The translations under genes were made by a program, and so were the position numbers. Of a DNA stretch of 23,637 bases, positions 22,358 through 23,637 are shown piece by piece (positions within the stretch are counted from its first letter, which is position 1; every line of letters begins with the position of its first letter). Source of the DNA: JBGPRB01 sp964422155 (GTDB lineage Bacteria > Chloroflexota > Dehalococcoidia > Dehalococcoidales > RBG-16-60-22); NCBI GenBank assembly GCA_964422155.1, contig CAYQZZ010000031.1, positions 1 through 23,637 on the forward strand. The letters run 5' to 3'. A model generated the notes under the pieces. It saw nothing but the letters and a program-made list of their open reading frames with translations, was not told the DNA's origin and did no database searches.

Positions 22358-23637
22358 CTAGAGAACGGGCACTATCTGCCGACTCCCCAGACCGATAAGC
22401 TCCTGAATAACGTCGTCCGAAGCATTGACCTTCGGCGGGCGGCTCTGCGCCAGCCCGGCTCCGCTCAACTGCCTTTCTCGATAGTATTCCCTGAACGTAC
22501 CATTACGAAGCAGCGTTACTTCCAGCGGATGAATCTCCATCATGGCAGCCAGGTCATGATAACCCGGGTCTGTTTTCATCAGCTCGCCGTGAAGAAGCGG
22601 GGCAAGGTCGATGCCGCGGCTTCCATCGCTAAGCTCGATATAAAGGTGAAGCGTCGGCTTATCCTCCCTGATTTCCTTGCGGATGGTCCAGTCCTCACAA
22701 GTGATGCCGGAGTTGGCAATAGCCTGTGTCACCGTCTTTTCGCTTACCCTGGTGAAACCGGCGATATCAATCAGGTCATCCGCCCTGGACTCGAAGACCA
22801 TCTGAGGCAAGTCAATTTTCGCCTCTTTATCTTCCAGTGCGGTAATACGGATGAGGTGCCCCAGCCTGTATCGTATGAACGGCATCCCGTAAAAGCCGGT
22901 GATGACAAGTTCATAGCGTTCCCCGGACTTAACCTCGGGCAGCAGAACGGTGCGCGGTTCATAGAAAATGTCTTTCCTGCTTTTTAGCCACTCGACTTCA
23001 GGGATAAATTCGAAAAAGTTGGAGTAGGGAATAAAAGTCATACCGTTACGCGTCCAGCTCTGCACAGCGATGATGCCGGCCTCCGTACAGGCATGAAACT
23101 CGTAGGGATAGGCACCCCAGTATTTATATACCATGTCCCGGTAGACGCTCGTATCGATTCCCCAGCCGATAAGAGCCTTGACCGGCCACAGGTCTTTGGG
23201 AAGTATGCTCCTGTTCTCCAGCTTACTCCGCAGGTATGCACGCGAAATCCTCATGAGTTCTCCGGGATGCATCATATGCCTGGATATACTGCTTTTCCTG
23301 GACATCTGGTTAAACTCATTCCCCGTCTTTACCAGGACGCTGGTCATGGCTATCATGATATCCACGCCGGTCCTCAAAGCCATCTCGAAACCCCTGGTTA
23401 TCTTCTCCCTGAATTCCATGCCGTCATGCGTATCCGGCGATATTACCGGACGGAGATTGAATATCTGACTTGCCCCTTTAGCCAATATACCGGAAAGATA
23501 GGGCGCGGGAGCTACGTTATATAAGACGCGGTCACCCTCCATGAGGGAACTCTGTCCCCTTTGCCTGGAGCAGGCAAGAATCAATACGGACATCAGGTTA
23601 TCGAGGGACTTATGGTACGCTTCCAGGGTATAAGGGA
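22358..23637 (-). CDS. GH3-like adenylate-forming enzyme, N-terminus cut by window edge
   Basis: At least 425 residues; the frame stays open to the right edge (YTLEAYHKSLDNL precedes the first internal Met), so the true start and probably the ATP P-loop (TSGTTG) lie outside. The segments FHACTEAG, FIPYSNFFEFIPE, VITGFYGMPFIRYRLG, GTFREYY and GAGLAQSRPPKV in this order match the GH3 acyl-adenylate family (related to phenylacetate-CoA ligases), which joins carboxylates to amino acids or other acceptors via an acyl-AMP. One oddity: RYRLG is followed by His (codon CAC), where the family has Asp that binds the ribose of ATP. Bacterial members are poorly studied; the substrate is unknown. It lies upstream of the HD-GYP gene on the same strand, with a 47-base gap. 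Confidence 0.85.
   Translation of the reverse strand, partial: PYTLEAYHKSLDNLMSVLILACSRQRGQSSLMEGDRVLYNVAPAPYLSGILAKGASQIFNLRPVISPDTHDGMEFREKITRGFEMALRTGVDIMIAMTSVLVKTGNEFNQMSRKSSISRHMMHPGELMRISRAYLRSKLENRSILPKDLWPVKALIGWGIDTSVYRDMVYKYWGAYPYEFHACTEAGIIAVQSWTRNGMTFIPYSNFFEFIPEVEWLKSRKDIFYEPRTVLLPEVKSGERYELVITGFYGMPFIRYRLGHLIRITALEDKEAKIDLPQMVFESRADDLIDIAGFTRVSEKTVTQAIANSGITCEDWTIRKEIREDKPTLHLYIELSDGSRGIDLAPLLHGELMKTDPGYHDLAAMMEIHPLEVTLLRNGTFREYYRERQLSGAGLAQSRPPKVNASDDVIQELIGLGSRQIVPVL

Overview
The window reads as a piece of chromosome from a bacterium, most likely an uncultured member of the Chloroflexota, class Dehalococcoidia. This placement is an inference. It rests on the mix of housekeeping genes (MEP-pathway ispG/dxr with an S2P protease, a GuaB3-type IMPDH relative, a MetRS without an appended C-terminal domain, a long-chain polyprenyl synthase), on several small cysteine-rich proteins of the kind seen in that group, and on abundant short inverted-repeat elements. 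No rRNA or intact tRNA gene is present to confirm it.

Layout. 1-3197 (minus strand): a tight dxr-rseP-ispG operon with two ATGA stop/start overlaps; ispG runs off the left edge. 3198-4715: a small unknown gene on the plus strand, an inverted-repeat element, then a minus-strand pair made of a zinc-ribbon-like small protein and a glutaredoxin-PDZ protein. The redox motif of the latter contains an in-frame UGA followed by a SECIS-like hairpin, so it is very probably a selenoprotein. 4716-7160: a CRP/FNR regulator with a two-cluster ferredoxin, a repeat-filled gap, then a HisKA-only protein with a PhoB-type response regulator. 7382-8780: a small HTH protein, a small unknown protein, and a divergent alpha/beta protein with an acidic tail.

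8781-11084 looks like an accessory patch: a decayed tRNA-like relic, a hicBA toxin-antitoxin pair, a duplicated cupin protein on the opposite strand, and a second, dissimilar hicBA pair. 11227-12396 is guaB3. 12571-16703 (plus strand) has a strong promoter and a tiny membrane protein, then a compact run rsmI - Cys-rich protein - metG - polyprenyl diphosphate synthase. 16789-19303 (minus) holds moaE, whose last codons and stop lie in a repeat, and ftsH. 19624 to the right edge (minus) holds a secreted protein, a membrane GAF/HD-GYP protein, and a GH3-like adenylate-forming enzyme truncated by the window edge.

The best candidate for something overlooked is the UGA-containing glutaredoxin-PDZ gene at 3757-4278. 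A standard reading would start it 37 codons late, at 4167, and lose the redox centre. Other points worth a look are the HisKA protein without an ATPase domain, the His in place of the usual Asp in the GH3-like enzyme, the paired hicBA modules next to a tRNA relic, and at least three families of inverted-repeat elements.
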